Of a stretch of 64,000 nucleotides of DNA, positions 19,069 through 29,479 are shown one piece after another. The position numbers and the translations under genes were made by a program. The notes under the pieces are model-generated. The model was not told where the DNA came from. It ran no database searches and was given only the letters and a program-made list of their open reading frames with translations. The stretch is from Cytobacillus sp. S13-E01 (GTDB lineage Bacteria > Bacillota > Bacilli > Bacillales > Bacillaceae_L): the NCBI RefSeq assembly GCF_029193815.1, contig NZ_JARFVC010000005.1, forward strand, positions 97,541 to 161,540, given 5' to 3'. Numbering within the stretch: the first letter of the stretch is position 1; every line of letters starts with the position of its first letter.

Positions 19069-19705
19069 GTATTGTGGAAATAAATCATTAGAGGATTTAC
19101 TTGTAACAACGAATAGTAATGCTCATTATATTGGATTTATCTTTGCTGGGAGTAAACGACAGGTATGTGTTGATGAGCTTAGTGAATGGCTCTCACAAGT
19201 CGATATAAAAGACAAAAAGTTGGTCGGTGTGTTTGTGAATGCCACAGCAGAAGAAATTGCTACTATTGTATCAAAAGTACCTCTATCAATCATTCAATGT
19301 CATGGCAATGAAAGTGTAGATGTGATTTTAGATATTAAAACGAAAGTTAATTTACCAGTTTGGAAGGCTATCCATCATCAAGAAAATGCCTTAAAGATAA
19401 TGCAGAGCCTTAGTGGAATAGTGGATGGATATATTGTTGATAGTAGGGTCAAGGGAGTGTGGGGTGGCACAGGAATTTCGTTTGATTGGAATGCGGTACC
19501 AAACTATTTAGAGGAAGCAAAAAGGCAAGGTGTTCTTTGCTTTATTGCAGGTGGAGTAAGCTCAAAAAATGTCGATGGGCTCCTTAAACATTGTCCGCAG
19601 GGTATTGATCTTTCAAGTGGGATTGAACTAAATAATGTAAAGGATAAACAACTAGTAGATCAATTAGAGGAAAGGGTGGGAATATATGAATCAAGCACCA
19701 GATAA
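19049..19705 (+). CDS. trpF: phosphoribosylanthranilate isomerase
   Basis: Amadori rearrangement of phosphoribosylanthranilate. 218 residues; [12 protein letters not shown] near the start holds the catalytic cysteine, the general acid lies in [19 protein letters not shown], and FIAGGVS follows. ATG 19049 is chosen by homology to the short N-terminus of TrpF and by the GGAGA about ten bases before. It overlaps trpC by 20 bases and trpB by 20. Confidence 0.96.
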   Translation: MTGLLLKYCGNKSLEDLLVTTNSNAHYIGFIFAGSKRQVCVDELSEWLSQVDIKDKKLVGVFVNATAEEIATIVSKVPLSIIQCHGNESVDVILDIKTKVNLPVWKAIHHQENALKIMQSLSGIVDGYIVDSRVKGVWGGTGISFDWNAVPNYLEEAKRQGVLCFIAGGVSSKNVDGLLKHCPQGIDLSSGIELNNVKDKQLVDQLEERVGIYESSTR

Positions 19706-20915
19706 AAACGGTAGGTTTGGTGATTTCGGAGGTAAATTCGTTCCAGAAACATTAATGCAACCATTAGAAGAAATCGAGGCTGCATTGGATGCAGCGTTGA
19801 AAGATCCATCATTTGCAATGGAATATCATAGTACCTTAAAGGAATATTCAGGCAGACCAACAGCTCTTACATTGGCAGAAAATCTGACCAAAAAGCTTGA
19901 AGGTGCAAAAATATATTTAAAACGTGAAGATTTAAACCACACGGGTGCACACAAAATTAATAACGCTATTGGTCAGGCGCTGCTAGCTAAGCGTATGGGG
20001 AAAAGGAAACTAATTGCTGAAACTGGAGCTGGTCAGCATGGGGTTGCTGCAGCAACAGTAGCTGCTAGATTTGGAATGGAATGTAAAGTGTTTATGGGCG
20101 AAGAAGATATTGCAAGACAACAATTAAATGTATTTAGAATGCAACTTCTAGGTGCAGAGGTAATCCCGGTTTCAAGTGGAAGTAAGACACTAAAAGATGC
20201 TACCAACGAGGCTATTCGCTATTGGGTACAGCATTGTACTGATCATTTTTATATGATTGGTTCTGTTGTTGGCCCACACCCCTATCCAAAGATGGTACGC
20301 GATTTTCAAAGAATTATAGGTGACGAGGCGAAACAACAATTTCAAGCAAGAGAAGGGAAACTTCCTACAACCGTTGTGGCATGTGTTGGAGGTGGAAGTA
20401 ACGCGATGGGAATGTTTTATCCTTTCTTAAAGGATGACGTCCAACTAGTAGGTGTTGAGGCAGCGGGAAAAGGAGTGGAAACATCTTTACATGCTGCAAC
20501 AATTACAAAAGGTACACGGGGCATTATTCATGGAGCTATGACTTACCTGCTTCAAGATTTACATGGACAAATTATTGAACCTTACTCAATATCGGCAGGG
20601 CTCGATTATCCTGGGGTTGGCCCAGAGCATTCCTATTTAGCCAGCGTTGGCAGGGTTAAATATGAGAGTATCACGGATGTAGAAGCGTTAGAGGCACTTC
20701 AAATGCTAGCGAAAGAAGAGGGAATCATTCCTGCGATTGAATCTGCCCACGCTCTTGCAAAAGCTTTTGAACTTGCAAAAGATATGAGTGCACAAGAATC
20801 AGTACTAGTGTGTCTTTCTGGTAGAGGGGACAAGGATGTCCATTCTCTAATGGAACATTTGAAAGGGGGAAAAGAGTATGAGCACAACGTATTATCAGAG
20901 ACTGTTAAAGCCTGA
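19686..20915 (+). CDS. trpB: tryptophan synthase beta chain
   Basis: Condenses indole with serine to tryptophan using pyridoxal phosphate. 409 residues. The cofactor lysine is Lys90 in [10 protein letters not shown], and the phosphate loop is [18 protein letters not shown] precedes the ATG. The end overlaps trpA by 38 bases, an unusually long overlap that ties synthesis of the two subunits of the complex together. Confidence 0.98.
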   Translation: MNQAPDKNGRFGDFGGKFVPETLMQPLEEIEAALDAALKDPSFAMEYHSTLKEYSGRPTALTLAENLTKKLEGAKIYLKREDLNHTGAHKINNAIGQALLAKRMGKRKLIAETGAGQHGVAAATVAARFGMECKVFMGEEDIARQQLNVFRMQLLGAEVIPVSSGSKTLKDATNEAIRYWVQHCTDHFYMIGSVVGPHPYPKMVRDFQRIIGDEAKQQFQAREGKLPTTVVACVGGGSNAMGMFYPFLKDDVQLVGVEAAGKGVETSLHAATITKGTRGIIHGAMTYLLQDLHGQIIEPYSISAGLDYPGVGPEHSYLASVGRVKYESITDVEALEALQMLAKEEGIIPAIESAHALAKAFELAKDMSAQESVLVCLSGRGDKDVHSLMEHLKGGKEYEHNVLSETVKA

Positions 20916-21687
20916 CACAATGTTTATCCCATTTATAGTAGCAGGTGATCCCCACCCAGACGTTACAATAGAACTTGCTTTAGCTTTACAGGAATCCGGT
21001 GCGACTGTAATAGAAATTGGCATTCCTTATTCTGACCCTTTAGCTGATGGTCCTGTAATCCAACGGGCAGCCAGCAGGTCATTGCGAAATGGTACAACAT
21101 TAGAAAGCTCACTAAAGTTAATAGGAGTAATGAGAGAAAAAGGATTAAAAATTCCAGTTGTTGTCTTTACCTATTACAATCCTGTGCTACAATTAGGGGA
21201 AGATATCTTTTTTTCTTTAGCGCAGGAATATGGTGTAGATGGACTGTTAATACCAGATTTACCATATGAAGAAAGTGTGGACTTACGAGAAAGATGTGCT
21301 CAAAAAGGAATTGAATATATTTCATTAGTAGCACCTACGTCAGCCAAAAGAATTCAAAAGATTGCATCCAATGCTCAAGGCTTTCTTTATTGTGTTTCCT
21401 CACTTGGGGTGACTGGTGTTCGAGATACTATCCAAGAAGAAGTATATTCATTCCTTCAAGAAGTTAAACAATACAGCACCATACCAGTTGTTGTTGGGTT
21501 TGGAATTTCTAATGCAAACCAAGTTAAAGCATTACAAAATCATTGTGATGGAATTGTCGTCGGAAGTGCCATTGTTCAACAAATCGAGGTTCTTGGAGAT
21601 AGACTTTTTCATGAAGGATCTCGAAGTGATGCGGTTGAAGAATTTAAAAGGTATATTCTGTCCATAATTTCACCTATAAATAGTTGA
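20878..21687 (+). CDS. trpA: tryptophan synthase alpha chain
   Basis: Cleaves indole-3-glycerol phosphate and channels indole to TrpB. 269 residues; catalytic Glu46 ([14 protein letters not shown]) and Asp57 keep the 11-residue spacing known from Salmonella TrpA. GAAAGGGGGAAAAG precedes the ATG inside trpB. hisC follows after 10 bases on the same transcript. Confidence 0.97.
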   Translation: MSTTYYQRLLKPDTMFIPFIVAGDPHPDVTIELALALQESGATVIEIGIPYSDPLADGPVIQRAASRSLRNGTTLESSLKLIGVMREKGLKIPVVVFTYYNPVLQLGEDIFFSLAQEYGVDGLLIPDLPYEESVDLRERCAQKGIEYISLVAPTSAKRIQKIASNAQGFLYCVSSLGVTGVRDTIQEEVYSFLQEVKQYSTIPVVVGFGISNANQVKALQNHCDGIVVGSAIVQQIEVLGDRLFHEGSRSDAVEEFKRYILSIISPINS

Positions 21688-21697
21688 GAGGTGTAAG

Positions 21698-22795
21698 ATG
21701 AAGATTAAAGAACAATTAAAGAATTTAAAGCCATACCAACCTGGAAAACCTATTGAAGAAGTTAAAAGACAGTATGGTCTAGACAAAATTACAAAGCTTG
21801 CATCAAATGAAAATCCATTTGGTTTCTCAAAACAAGCAAAAATTGCAATTCAAAATAGCATTGAATCACTAGCAATTTACCCTGATGGTTATGCGGCTGA
21901 TCTAAGAGAGAAATTCGCAGGGCATTTAGAGGTAAGTCCAAAACAAATTATTTTTGGTAATGGTTCAGATGAAATACTGCAAATAATCTGTCGTTCTTTG
22001 CTCTCGCCAGGAAAAAATACAGTGATGGCTACACCTACCTTTCCACAATATCGCCATAATGCCATTATTGAGGGCGCTGATTGTAGAGAAGTAGAATTAA
22101 TAGATGGTTATCATGATTTAGAAGGTATGTTAGCTCAAATTGATAAGGAAACTGCTGTTGTTTGGTTATGTAGCCCAAATAATCCAACAGGTACCTATAT
22201 TAAAGAAAATAATTTACTAGCCTTTTTGAATCAAGTACCAAGTGAGGTCTTGGTAGTGGTAGACGAGGCTTATTATGAATATACACAAGTTGATGACTAT
22301 CCAGAAACAATAAAACTTATAGATCAATTCCCAAATTTAATTGTACTTCGAACGTTTTCTAAAGCGTATGGATTAGCGGGATTACGAATTGGGTACGGTA
22401 TTGCTCAAAGTTCTCTTATTACCCAAATAGAACCTGCGAGAGAACCTTTTAACACAAGTAAAATGGCCCAAGTAGCAGCTTTAGCTGCATTAGACGATCA
22501 ACAATTTATTATAGAATGTGCCAAAAAGAATAAACAAGGCTTAGAACAATACTATACATTCTGTAATGAACAAGGACTTTTCTATTATCCTTCAGAAGGA
22601 AATTTTATCCTAATTGATTTTAATAGGCCAGGGGACGAAGTATTTCAATACCTGCTTGAAAGAGGTTATATTGTAAGATCTGGAAACGCTCTAGGTTTTC
22701 CAACGTCCGTTAGGATTACAGTAGGAACGAAAGAACAAAATGAAGGTATTATCAGTATTTTAACGGAAATGCTTGTAGAAAAAGTAGCTAATTAA
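21698..22795 (+). CDS. hisC: histidinol-phosphate / aromatic aminotransferase
   Basis: Pyridoxal phosphate aminotransferase for histidinol phosphate; in Bacillus it also transaminates aromatic keto acids, which explains its place between trpA and tyrA. 365 residues. The Schiff-base lysine is Lys222 in [17 protein letters not shown], with SPNNPTG and DEAYYEY upstream. GAGAGGTG precedes the ATG. A terminator follows, so tyrA is likely transcribed separately at least in part. Confidence 0.95.
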   Translation: MKIKEQLKNLKPYQPGKPIEEVKRQYGLDKITKLASNENPFGFSKQAKIAIQNSIESLAIYPDGYAADLREKFAGHLEVSPKQIIFGNGSDEILQIICRSLLSPGKNTVMATPTFPQYRHNAIIEGADCREVELIDGYHDLEGMLAQIDKETAVVWLCSPNNPTGTYIKENNLLAFLNQVPSEVLVVVDEAYYEYTQVDDYPETIKLIDQFPNLIVLRTFSKAYGLAGLRIGYGIAQSSLITQIEPAREPFNTSKMAQVAALAALDDQQFIIECAKKNKQGLEQYYTFCNEQGLFYYPSEGNFILIDFNRPGDEVFQYLLERGYIVRSGNALGFPTSVRITVGTKEQNEGIISILTEMLVEKVAN

Positions 22796-22798
22796 TAT

Positions 22799-22847
22799 GA
22801 AGTCGAGAGTATAGTGGTGTAATCATACTTCTCACTTCTCTTTTTTT
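22799..22847 (+). terminator. terminator after hisC
   Basis: GAAGT/ACTTC, GAGA/TCTC and AGTAT/ATACT stack around a small loop and are followed by seven T. Confidence 0.8.
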
Positions 22848-22924
22848 AAAGCTCTATTCTGAAAGATTATTGCTTATTACATTGGATAACAGAGTAATAA
22901 GGGCAATTTCAAGCGATTATTATG

Positions 22925-23161
22925 GCGGCGCCCTGCGCTTTTCTTAAAAGATAAGAAAAATTTGTACCTAGTCTTAGTGTCTAGCTCCGGGCGCCATTGA
23001 CTCTATGGTATAAGCCATTTCCTTTAAGAAGGAAAAACCACCTTCTTAAAGGAACCGTCTTATGCTTGACATGCACAGGATGTGCTGATGTCGATGTTCG
23101 CCACAGGACGTGGCGGGTTTTAATCGACGCGCCGATAGGCGGGCGCCCTGCGCTTTTCTTG
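22925..23161 (+). repeat. modular interspersed repeat, copy D (with extra hairpin block)
   Basis: A short 3' piece (GGCGCCCTGCGCTTTTCTT), then a type-2 module, CTAGCTCCGGGCGCC, ATTGACTCTATGG, TATAAG and the beta hairpin TTCCTTTAAGAAGG/CCTTCTTAAAGGAA. Unlike other copies it carries about 60 extra bases (roughly 23070-23131) between CTTATGCTTG and GCCGAT. This block folds as GCACA/TGTGC plus GTCGAT/ATCGAC enclosing CGCCAC/GTGGCG. The unit ends 18 bases before the tyrA ATG. It occupies most of the 384-bp hisC-tyrA gap. Confidence 0.85.
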
Positions 23162-23179
23162 TTATATGGAGATGATGAA

Positions 23180-24286
23180 ATGGAAGGTAAGGTTTTGTTG
23201 ATAGGATTGGGTCTTATTGGTGGCTCAATTGCATTAGCTTTAAAAAAAGAACACCCGAAAAGTATAATTATTGGTTGTGACATTAATTTAGAACAAGCAA
23301 AGTTAGCACAAACACTTCAAATCGTGGATGACATTACAGTCACTATAGAAGAACATGCACAAACGAGTGATTTAATCATTATATCTGCCCCAGTTCAGCA
23401 AACAGAAATAATCATTGAACAATTAGCACAGTGCAATTTGAAAAAAGATGTAATTATTACTGATGTTGGAAGCACAAAACAACGAATTGTCGAAAAAGCT
23501 AAGAATTTATTGAATAATGGATACTCATTTATTGGTGGACATCCAATGGCTGGATCTCATAAAAGCGGTGTAGCGGCTGCAAAAGTGCACTTATTTGAAA
23601 ATGCCTTTTACATATTCACCCCTACTGCCGAAGAAGCGAGTGCAAATAAACTTTCAGTCTTGAAAAATTGGTTGAAAGGGACAAAAGCTAATTTTATCAC
23701 GATGTCAGCAAAAGAGCATGACCGATTAGCTGGTGTTATAAGTCACTTCCCGCATATAATTGCCGCAAGCTTAGTTCATCAAGCTGAGCAGCTCCAACAT
23801 GAAAATGCGCTAGTAAGCAGGCTGGCTGCAGGAGGATTTCGCGATATTACAAGAATAGCATCAAGTAATCCTGCAATGTGGAGAGATATTCTACTCCATA
23901 ATAAGGGAGAATTATTAACACTGTTCGAAAGCTGGATAGTTGAAATGGAAAAAGTACGTTCATTAATTGTTGCAAGCGATAGTAGTAAAATATATGATTA
24001 TTTTAATAATGCAAAAGACTTTAGAGATGCATTGCCCACGCGAGTCAAAGGGGCTATTCCATCCTTTTATGACCTTTATGTTGACGTACCGGATTATCCA
24101 GGTATAATCTCAGAAATAACTGGTTATTTAGCGAAAGAACGTATAAGTATAACGAATATTAGAATTATAGAAACCCGAGAGGAAATTTATGGGGTGTTAC
24201 GGTTAAGCTTTCAAAGTGAAAATGATCGTGAACGTGCAAAAAGCTGTATAGAAAAAGAAACAAATTTTGATACATATTACGGATGA
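23180..24286 (+). CDS. tyrA: prephenate dehydrogenase
   Basis: Oxidative decarboxylation of prephenate to 4-hydroxyphenylpyruvate, the tyrosine branch. 368 residues; NAD motif GLGLIGG at 9-15, GHPMAGSHKSG and SHFPHIIAASLVH in the catalytic part, and a C-terminal ACT domain (DLYVDVPDYPGIISEITGYL). ATG 23180 follows TGGAGATGATG and gives the family length. The frame stays open 61 codons further upstream through the interspersed repeat, giving a Cys/Arg-rich nonsense extension that is rejected. Confidence 0.97.
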   Translation: MEGKVLLIGLGLIGGSIALALKKEHPKSIIIGCDINLEQAKLAQTLQIVDDITVTIEEHAQTSDLIIISAPVQQTEIIIEQLAQCNLKKDVIITDVGSTKQRIVEKAKNLLNNGYSFIGGHPMAGSHKSGVAAAKVHLFENAFYIFTPTAEEASANKLSVLKNWLKGTKANFITMSAKEHDRLAGVISHFPHIIAASLVHQAEQLQHENALVSRLAAGGFRDITRIASSNPAMWRDILLHNKGELLTLFESWIVEMEKVRSLIVASDSSKIYDYFNNAKDFRDALPTRVKGAIPSFYDLYVDVPDYPGIISEITGYLAKERISITNIRIIETREEIYGVLRLSFQSENDRERAKSCIEKETNFDTYYG

Positions 24287-24320
24287 AATTTACACTGAAC
24301 CTGCTATGAGGAGTGTTTAG

Positions 24321-25613
24321 ATGAAAAAGAAACAATTATTTACAATGGTTAACGGCCTTACTGGAACAATCGATATACCCGGAGATAAATCGATTTCACA
24401 TCGTGCTATCATGTTTGGGTCAATTGCAAATGGGAATACGACAATTACGAACTTTTTAGAGGGAGAAGATTGTTTAAGTACAATTGATTGTTTCCGAAAA
24501 ATGGGTGTTGAGATTAAGCGAAATGAAGACACTGTAGAAATTTTTGGGACTGGATTATCGGGACTTAAGGAGCCAGTTGAGATTTTAAATGTTGGAAACT
24601 CAGGTACGACAACACGTCTGCTACTTGGAATTTTAGCTGGTACACCATTTCATAGTTGTTTAATTGGCGATGAATCGATTGCTAAAAGACCAATGAATCG
24701 TGTTACAAACCCTTTAAGGCAAATGGGAGCGTCTATCGATGGAAGGGAACAGGGTAACTTTACCCCATTATCGATACGTGGTGGAAAAACGAAAGCGATA
24801 GCTTATAAATCTCCTGTTGCAAGTGCACAAGTGAAATCTGCGATTCTATTAGCTGGTTTACAAAGTGAAGGAACGACGTCTGTAACTGAACCACATAAAT
24901 CAAGAGACCATACCGAGAGAATGCTTCGAGCATTTGGAGGAGAGGTTGTAGAAGCTGGATTAACTGTTTCTGTAACAGGGAAACAAGAATTACATGCAGT
25001 AAATATTATCGTGCCTGGTGATATTTCTTCAGCAGCTTTCTTTTTAGTAGCAGGTGCAATCATTCCAAATAGTCGAATTACGCTTAAAAAAGTTGGATTA
25101 AACCCAACAAGAACGGGAATTATTGATGTGTTGCGTAATATGGGTGCTAATGTCTCTATCTCAAATGAAACGATAGAGAATTTTGAACCTGTTGGGGATC
25201 TCACTATTTCAACTTCTGCACTTACAGGGATTGAAATTAGTGGCGATATAATCCCACGGTTGATTGATGAAATTCCGATCATCGCCTTACTTGCTACACA
25301 AGCAAACGGTAAAACAGTAATTAAGGATGCAGGTGAATTAAAAGTAAAAGAAACAAACCGAATTGATACAGTAGTAAGTGAGCTCTCAAAACTAGGAGCT
25401 TCCATTGAATCAACAGACGATGGGATGATAATCTATGGTCAATCAGGTAAACTAACTGGAAAAACAGTTAATAGTTATGGGGATCATCGAATTGGAATGA
25501 TGCTCGCAATTGCTGCATGCTTAACAGAGGGGCCTATGGCCTTAGAAAATTCTGAGGCAATTGCTGTATCCTATCCATCATTTTTTGAGCATTTAGAAAG
25601 TTTAATTGGCTAG
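24321..25613 (+). CDS. aroA: 3-phosphoshikimate 1-carboxyvinyltransferase (EPSP synthase)
   Basis: Sixth step of the shikimate pathway: transfers enolpyruvyl from PEP to shikimate 3-phosphate. 430 residues (named aroE in older B. subtilis work). GDKSISHRA with Lys23, [12 protein letters not shown] and [10 protein letters not shown] fit the class II enzymes of Gram-positive bacteria. GAGGAGTG precedes the ATG. It closes the aromatic gene block. Confidence 0.97.
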   Translation: MKKKQLFTMVNGLTGTIDIPGDKSISHRAIMFGSIANGNTTITNFLEGEDCLSTIDCFRKMGVEIKRNEDTVEIFGTGLSGLKEPVEILNVGNSGTTTRLLLGILAGTPFHSCLIGDESIAKRPMNRVTNPLRQMGASIDGREQGNFTPLSIRGGKTKAIAYKSPVASAQVKSAILLAGLQSEGTTSVTEPHKSRDHTERMLRAFGGEVVEAGLTVSVTGKQELHAVNIIVPGDISSAAFFLVAGAIIPNSRITLKKVGLNPTRTGIIDVLRNMGANVSISNETIENFEPVGDLTISTSALTGIEISGDIIPRLIDEIPIIALLATQANGKTVIKDAGELKVKETNRIDTVVSELSKLGASIESTDDGMIIYGQSGKLTGKTVNSYGDHRIGMMLAIAACLTEGPMALENSEAIAVSYPSFFEHLESLIG

Positions 25614-25680
25614 TAACTCCAAGTGTGTGATTTAGAAATACATAAAATATTATAAGTAATAAGGATTGTTATTGAAAAGC

Positions 25681-25739
25681 GCAAAGTGTCCAGAGCTAGA
25701 CACTAAAACTAGGTACAAATTTTTATCCTATATTATCTT
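25681..25739 (-). repeat. modular interspersed repeat, copy E (inverted fragment)
   Basis: Read on the minus strand it contains AAATTTGTACCTAGTTTTAG, then TGTCTAGCTC and a degenerate core ending in CTTTGCGCTTTT. The only clearly inverted copy in the window; the stem is lost. Confidence 0.7.
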
Positions 25740-25741
25740 TA

Positions 25742-25775
25742 AAAAGAACCATTTCAAGTGAATGGTTCTTTTTTA
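25742..25775 (+). terminator. terminator after aroA
   Basis: AAGAACCATT and AATGGTTCTT pair around a seven-base loop, followed by a T-run. Confidence 0.9.
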
Positions 25776-25854
25776 TTCATAGAATCAAGTCCGTCATCAT
25801 AGCTTGTCTTAAGAAGCTTTTTCGACTTAAAACTAATATGATGGGGGAGGTTTC

Positions 25855-26769
25855 ATGGCGTATATAATTGATCGTGCAAATGTACTAAAGGAAAATAAAA
25901 TTGCTAAATGTTCCTTACTTGTTAAGGGTGAACGTATTGACTACATTAGTGATAATTTGAACCGATACAACTGTAATAAAATGGATATTTCACAATTCCT
26001 ACTAACTCCAGGACATGTCATGATGGACTTTTCATTAGGTTCATCATTAAAGCCTTTTCATCAATTTAAGCAAGAAATGATTGATGATTTTATTTCGAAA
26101 GGGTGCACGACCATACTATCCATCTGTGATGTGAAATTTGAGCGGGAGCTATCTAAAGCGCTAAATGAGGCAAGACACCGCTTATTGAATTGCCCGGTCG
26201 ACTACTTTCTAGGGATTAGAGTTCCTTTGAAATTAACTACACCTTCCCTCATTCGATCCTGTAAAAGAAAAGGTATTTCACTGGTTATTGTCGAAATTGA
26301 TGAAGAAGATAATTTATTTCGAATTCCCTGGGGGTGGATTCGAGATGCTCAATATTCATACCCTGTGCCAATTGTGCCACAATGGAATACAAAAAATAAA
26401 TCTCAATCTAAAAAAGATAGGCAAAGTAGCCTATGGCAAGAAATAACAGAAGACAACCATATTTCCTCCTTACATGATTGTCCTAATGAGAAAGATCCAC
26501 TTTCATTAAACGTCTTAAAGAAAATTGGTATATACCCTGCTAAAGGAGGTATACGTGTTGGTGGAGAATTAGATTATAACCTCTATGATTTGAATGACGT
26601 TAGCTATTCAGTTGAACAAAAGCCGCTTCTAGATTATCATAGTCATATCCCAAAGGTAACAATGCACAAAGGTAAATTTTTAAAGGTTGATAATCAAATA
26701 CTGTTCCGACCTGGATTTGGTGACGAATGTAGAGTGAAAATACCTGGGCATTTTGCATCTTCCTTTTAA
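25855..26769 (+). CDS. amidohydrolase-like protein lacking the metal-binding histidines
   Basis: 304 residues, function unknown. The N-terminus reads like the beta-sandwich entry of amidohydrolases such as dihydroorotase (ANVLKENKIAKCSLLVKGER, then FLLTPGHVMMDFSLGSS). Where active enzymes have G-(F/L)-I-D-x-H-x-H, this one has GHVMMDFSL, so the metal site is missing. The end (VTMHKGKFLKVDNQILFRPG) resembles the C-terminal sandwich. GGGGGAGG precedes the ATG. It lies between aroA and ypiA, where B. subtilis has no gene. The fold is inferred from motif style; a non-catalytic or divergent role is likely. Confidence 0.7.
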   Translation: MAYIIDRANVLKENKIAKCSLLVKGERIDYISDNLNRYNCNKMDISQFLLTPGHVMMDFSLGSSLKPFHQFKQEMIDDFISKGCTTILSICDVKFERELSKALNEARHRLLNCPVDYFLGIRVPLKLTTPSLIRSCKRKGISLVIVEIDEEDNLFRIPWGWIRDAQYSYPVPIVPQWNTKNKSQSKKDRQSSLWQEITEDNHISSLHDCPNEKDPLSLNVLKKIGIYPAKGGIRVGGELDYNLYDLNDVSYSVEQKPLLDYHSHIPKVTMHKGKFLKVDNQILFRPGFGDECRVKIPGHFASSF

Positions 26770-26793
26770 TATTTGTAAAGGAGTAATAATATA

Positions 26794-28050
26794 ATGAGCA
26801 AATTAGATGTAGCAATTGATTTAATAGATAACGGAGAAATAGAAAAGGGACTTGAATACTTAGACCAGATAAAAAAAGGTTGTACAGATGAAGAAAAATA
26901 CACGATTGCCGAGAATTATTACAGATGGGGCTTTGTTGATCAAGCGAAAGAAATTGTGGAACTTTTACACGAATTTTATCCTGAGGAAGGTGAATTATCT
27001 CTATTTTTGGCTGAGATTATGATTGATTTGGATGAAGAAGAAGATGCTATTGAGGTATTGGCAACTATAACTGAAGAAGATCCAGCATATGTCCAATCCT
27101 TATTACTTCAAGGTGATTTATATCAAATGCAAGGATTGAGTGAGGTCAGTGAACGAAAGCTTTTACTGGCAAAGAAAAAACTACCACAAGAACCTATAAT
27201 CGACCTTGCACTTGCTGAGTTATATTCAAGTCAGGGTGACTTTAAAAAAAGCATTGAGTATTACAACATTGTTTTAGATGAACATGAAGTAGTTGCTGGA
27301 ATAAATGTTAATTCCAGAATTGCTGAAAGTTTAAGTGCGGCCGGTGAATTCGAGGATGCACTACCTTTTTATGAAAAGGCAATCAAAGCAAAGGAAGAAA
27401 TTGACACACTTTTCCGATACGGTTTTACGGCCTTTCAAGCAGGATATTATAAAACTACAATTGAAAGTCTAATAAAATTGAAGGAAATCGATCATGAGTA
27501 CAGTTCACTATACCTATATCTTAGTAAGGCATATGAGCATGAAGGAATGCTAGAGGAGAGCTATAATACAATTGTCAGCGGTTTAAAAGTAGATGAATTT
27601 AACAAAGAACTACAGCTATATGCTGGGGAAGTATCAATGAAGGTTGGTAGAAAAGAAAATGTAGAGCAACATTTAAGAGAGGCGATTGCACTGGATCCGG
27701 GTTATATAGAAGCGGTCCAAATGCTTACAAAATTTTTGCTTAAAGAAGAACGTTATGATGAAATTATTGAATGTATAGAGCAAGTCTCTTCTTACGGAGA
27801 GTTTGATCCTGGGTACGATTGGGACTTGGCTACTGCAAAAAACAAGTTAGAACAATATTCTGACGCATTAAACCATTATCGTCAGGCATATACTTCTTTT
27901 AAGGATGATATAGATTTTCTAGAGGAGTATGGATACTTTTTGGTGGAGGAAGGAAAACGTGAGGAAGCATTAATAGTATTTAAACGAATTTTAGAAATTG
28001 ATCCCACTAAAGTAGAGATTGAAGAGACTGTAAATAGCTTTGAACTGTAA
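26794..28050 (+). CDS. ypiA: TPR repeat protein YpiA
   Basis: 418 residues made almost wholly of tetratricopeptide-like helical pairs, for example [31 protein letters not shown] and [13 protein letters not shown]. Acidic, no signal peptide, so cytoplasmic and probably a protein-binding scaffold. It matches B. subtilis YpiA in length and position. ypiB follows closely. The molecular role is not known. Confidence 0.9.
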   Translation: MSKLDVAIDLIDNGEIEKGLEYLDQIKKGCTDEEKYTIAENYYRWGFVDQAKEIVELLHEFYPEEGELSLFLAEIMIDLDEEEDAIEVLATITEEDPAYVQSLLLQGDLYQMQGLSEVSERKLLLAKKKLPQEPIIDLALAELYSSQGDFKKSIEYYNIVLDEHEVVAGINVNSRIAESLSAAGEFEDALPFYEKAIKAKEEIDTLFRYGFTAFQAGYYKTTIESLIKLKEIDHEYSSLYLYLSKAYEHEGMLEESYNTIVSGLKVDEFNKELQLYAGEVSMKVGRKENVEQHLREAIALDPGYIEAVQMLTKFLLKEERYDEIIECIEQVSSYGEFDPGYDWDLATAKNKLEQYSDALNHYRQAYTSFKDDIDFLEEYGYFLVEEGKREEALIVFKRILEIDPTKVEIEETVNSFEL

Positions 28051-28109
28051 ACTTGAAATGTGTAGGTATGCTAACAAAAATATGTAACGCAGAGGAGGGA
28101 AGCATAGCG

Positions 28110-28658
28110 ATGACTACCCCTGTATCTGTCAACGAGAAGAAAGATTTTATTCGCTGGTTTCTGAATAATTATCAGTTAAAAAGAAGAGAATGTGTATGGA
28201 TATTAAATTATTTGATGAGTCACGATCAGTTAATGAAGAATGTACACTTTGTTGAACAGGCGCAATATTGCCCAAGAGGCATCATCATGTCAACACATTG
28301 TGTAGATGACGTGCCATTTCGTTTTTATAAAGAAAATGTGATGACTACTGATGCTGAAAAGTCGTTTCATGATATAAGGTTGAATCGAGATGAGGAAATT
28401 TATATCCAATTAAACTTTCGTTCTTCCTTTCACTCTCCACAATATGTTGCGGTTCTTGAAGAAAATCCTTATATGCCTAAACATCTCCAAGTTAATGAGA
28501 AGGACGAATTGATTGCCGAACGTTTTCTAGAAGAATCCATACAAACATTTCAAAAAGAAAAAATACTAAGATTAATTGACGATGCTCTCGACAAACATGA
28601 CCAAGTTGAGTTTAAGAGGTTGACTGCACAGTTAAGAAAATATAATGAACAAACCTGA
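28110..28658 (+). CDS. ypiB: YpiB family protein (UPF0302 plus IDEAL domain)
   Basis: 182 residues. The N-terminal UPF0302 domain starts with [29 protein letters not shown]; the last 40 residues form an IDEAL domain ([20 protein letters not shown]). ATG 28110 follows GAGGAGGGA with nine bases and gives the B. subtilis-like length; a longer frame from 28053 has no ribosome site. From general knowledge of B. subtilis, ypiB lies in the operon before qcrABC. Its function here is not shown by sequence. Confidence 0.9.
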   Translation: MTTPVSVNEKKDFIRWFLNNYQLKRRECVWILNYLMSHDQLMKNVHFVEQAQYCPRGIIMSTHCVDDVPFRFYKENVMTTDAEKSFHDIRLNRDEEIYIQLNFRSSFHSPQYVAVLEENPYMPKHLQVNEKDELIAERFLEESIQTFQKEKILRLIDDALDKHDQVEFKRLTAQLRKYNEQT

Positions 28659-28687
28659 CCTTGTTGATTTAAACAAGGTTTTTTTTA
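28657..28687 (+). terminator. terminator after ypiB
   Basis: ACCTTGTT pairs with AACAAGGT around GATTTA, followed by seven to eight T. Confidence 0.9.
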
Positions 28688-28836
28688 TACAGAAAGATTT
28701 GTTGTTAAATGTGACAGATTTTTGAACATATTAAGAATAAATGGGATTATAAATAATGCGTTTTTGGCACGGTATGGTTATTTATGTTATCTTTTAAAGG
28801 ATATCTAGCTTACAATTTTGAAAGAGGCGAAATAAG

Positions 28837-29301
28837 ATGAAATGGATTACAAAGGATATAGACCTTTATTTACAAGCAAAGGAATATGTAGATTCTGCTG
28901 TAATACCCTTGCTACCAGTTACATGGGAACAAGATATGAAGTCAACTGTAGCAATGGGAGAATTTATTTCAGTTTTAACAACTGAAATTGAGAGACAATT
29001 TAAGGGAAGAATTATTCTTTTCCCACCTTTTACATATACCGCCAGCGAAAGTATAGAAGAACGCTTAGAACGCTTAGCAGCATGGACAATGGAATTAGCG
29101 GATAAGGGAATTAAACATTTCTTTTTTGTGACCTCTGATAGTTTGTGGAAAAAGCACGAGGAAAAGGTCGATACAGGAACATTGATTTGGCTTCCCACCT
29201 TACCGTTAGAATATGTAGAAGAAAAATATAAGCAAACCATGATCCAAGACCAAATGAAGCAGTTAATTACTATTTTTATGACAATCTGGCAAAAACACTA
29301 A
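28837..29301 (+). CDS. ypiF: YpiF family protein (DUF2487)
   Basis: 154 residues, cytoplasmic, unknown function. Conserved features are MKWITKDIDLYLQAKEYVDS, IILFPPFTY and the final ITIFMTIWQKH. Size and position just before qcrA match B. subtilis YpiF. GAAAGAGGCG precedes the ATG. The gap to qcrA holds a sigma-A-like promoter. Confidence 0.88.
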   Translation: MKWITKDIDLYLQAKEYVDSAVIPLLPVTWEQDMKSTVAMGEFISVLTTEIERQFKGRIILFPPFTYTASESIEERLERLAAWTMELADKGIKHFFFVTSDSLWKKHEEKVDTGTLIWLPTLPLEYVEEKYKQTMIQDQMKQLITIFMTIWQKH

Positions 29302-29378
29302 GCTCAATCACTAATAAATAGGATTTAAATTTTTTAAATGCAGATACATAGTTGCCATGTTTTACGAGAATGATAATA

Positions 29379-29407
29379 TTGACCTTAATTAAATATTGAT
29401 ATATCAT
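29379..29407 (+). promoter_or_regulatory. candidate promoter of qcrABC
   Basis: TTGACC (29379-29384) and TATCAT (29402-29407) with a 17-base gap, about 70 bases before the qcrA start codon. Confidence 0.6.
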
Positions 29408-29479
29408 GAGTATGTCCTAGTTTTATATGTGTTAATTTATGTCCGGATGGACTTAGCTTTGTATAGAGGGGGGAAAATA

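Noticed and set aside
22997..23179. 61-codon N-terminal extension of tyrA
   Set aside because: It is translation of the interspersed repeat, rich in Cys/Arg and without a ribosome site; ATG 23180 gives the family length.
24803..25405. 200-codon frame antisense to aroA
   Set aside because: Shadow of a strongly conserved gene; no ribosome site.
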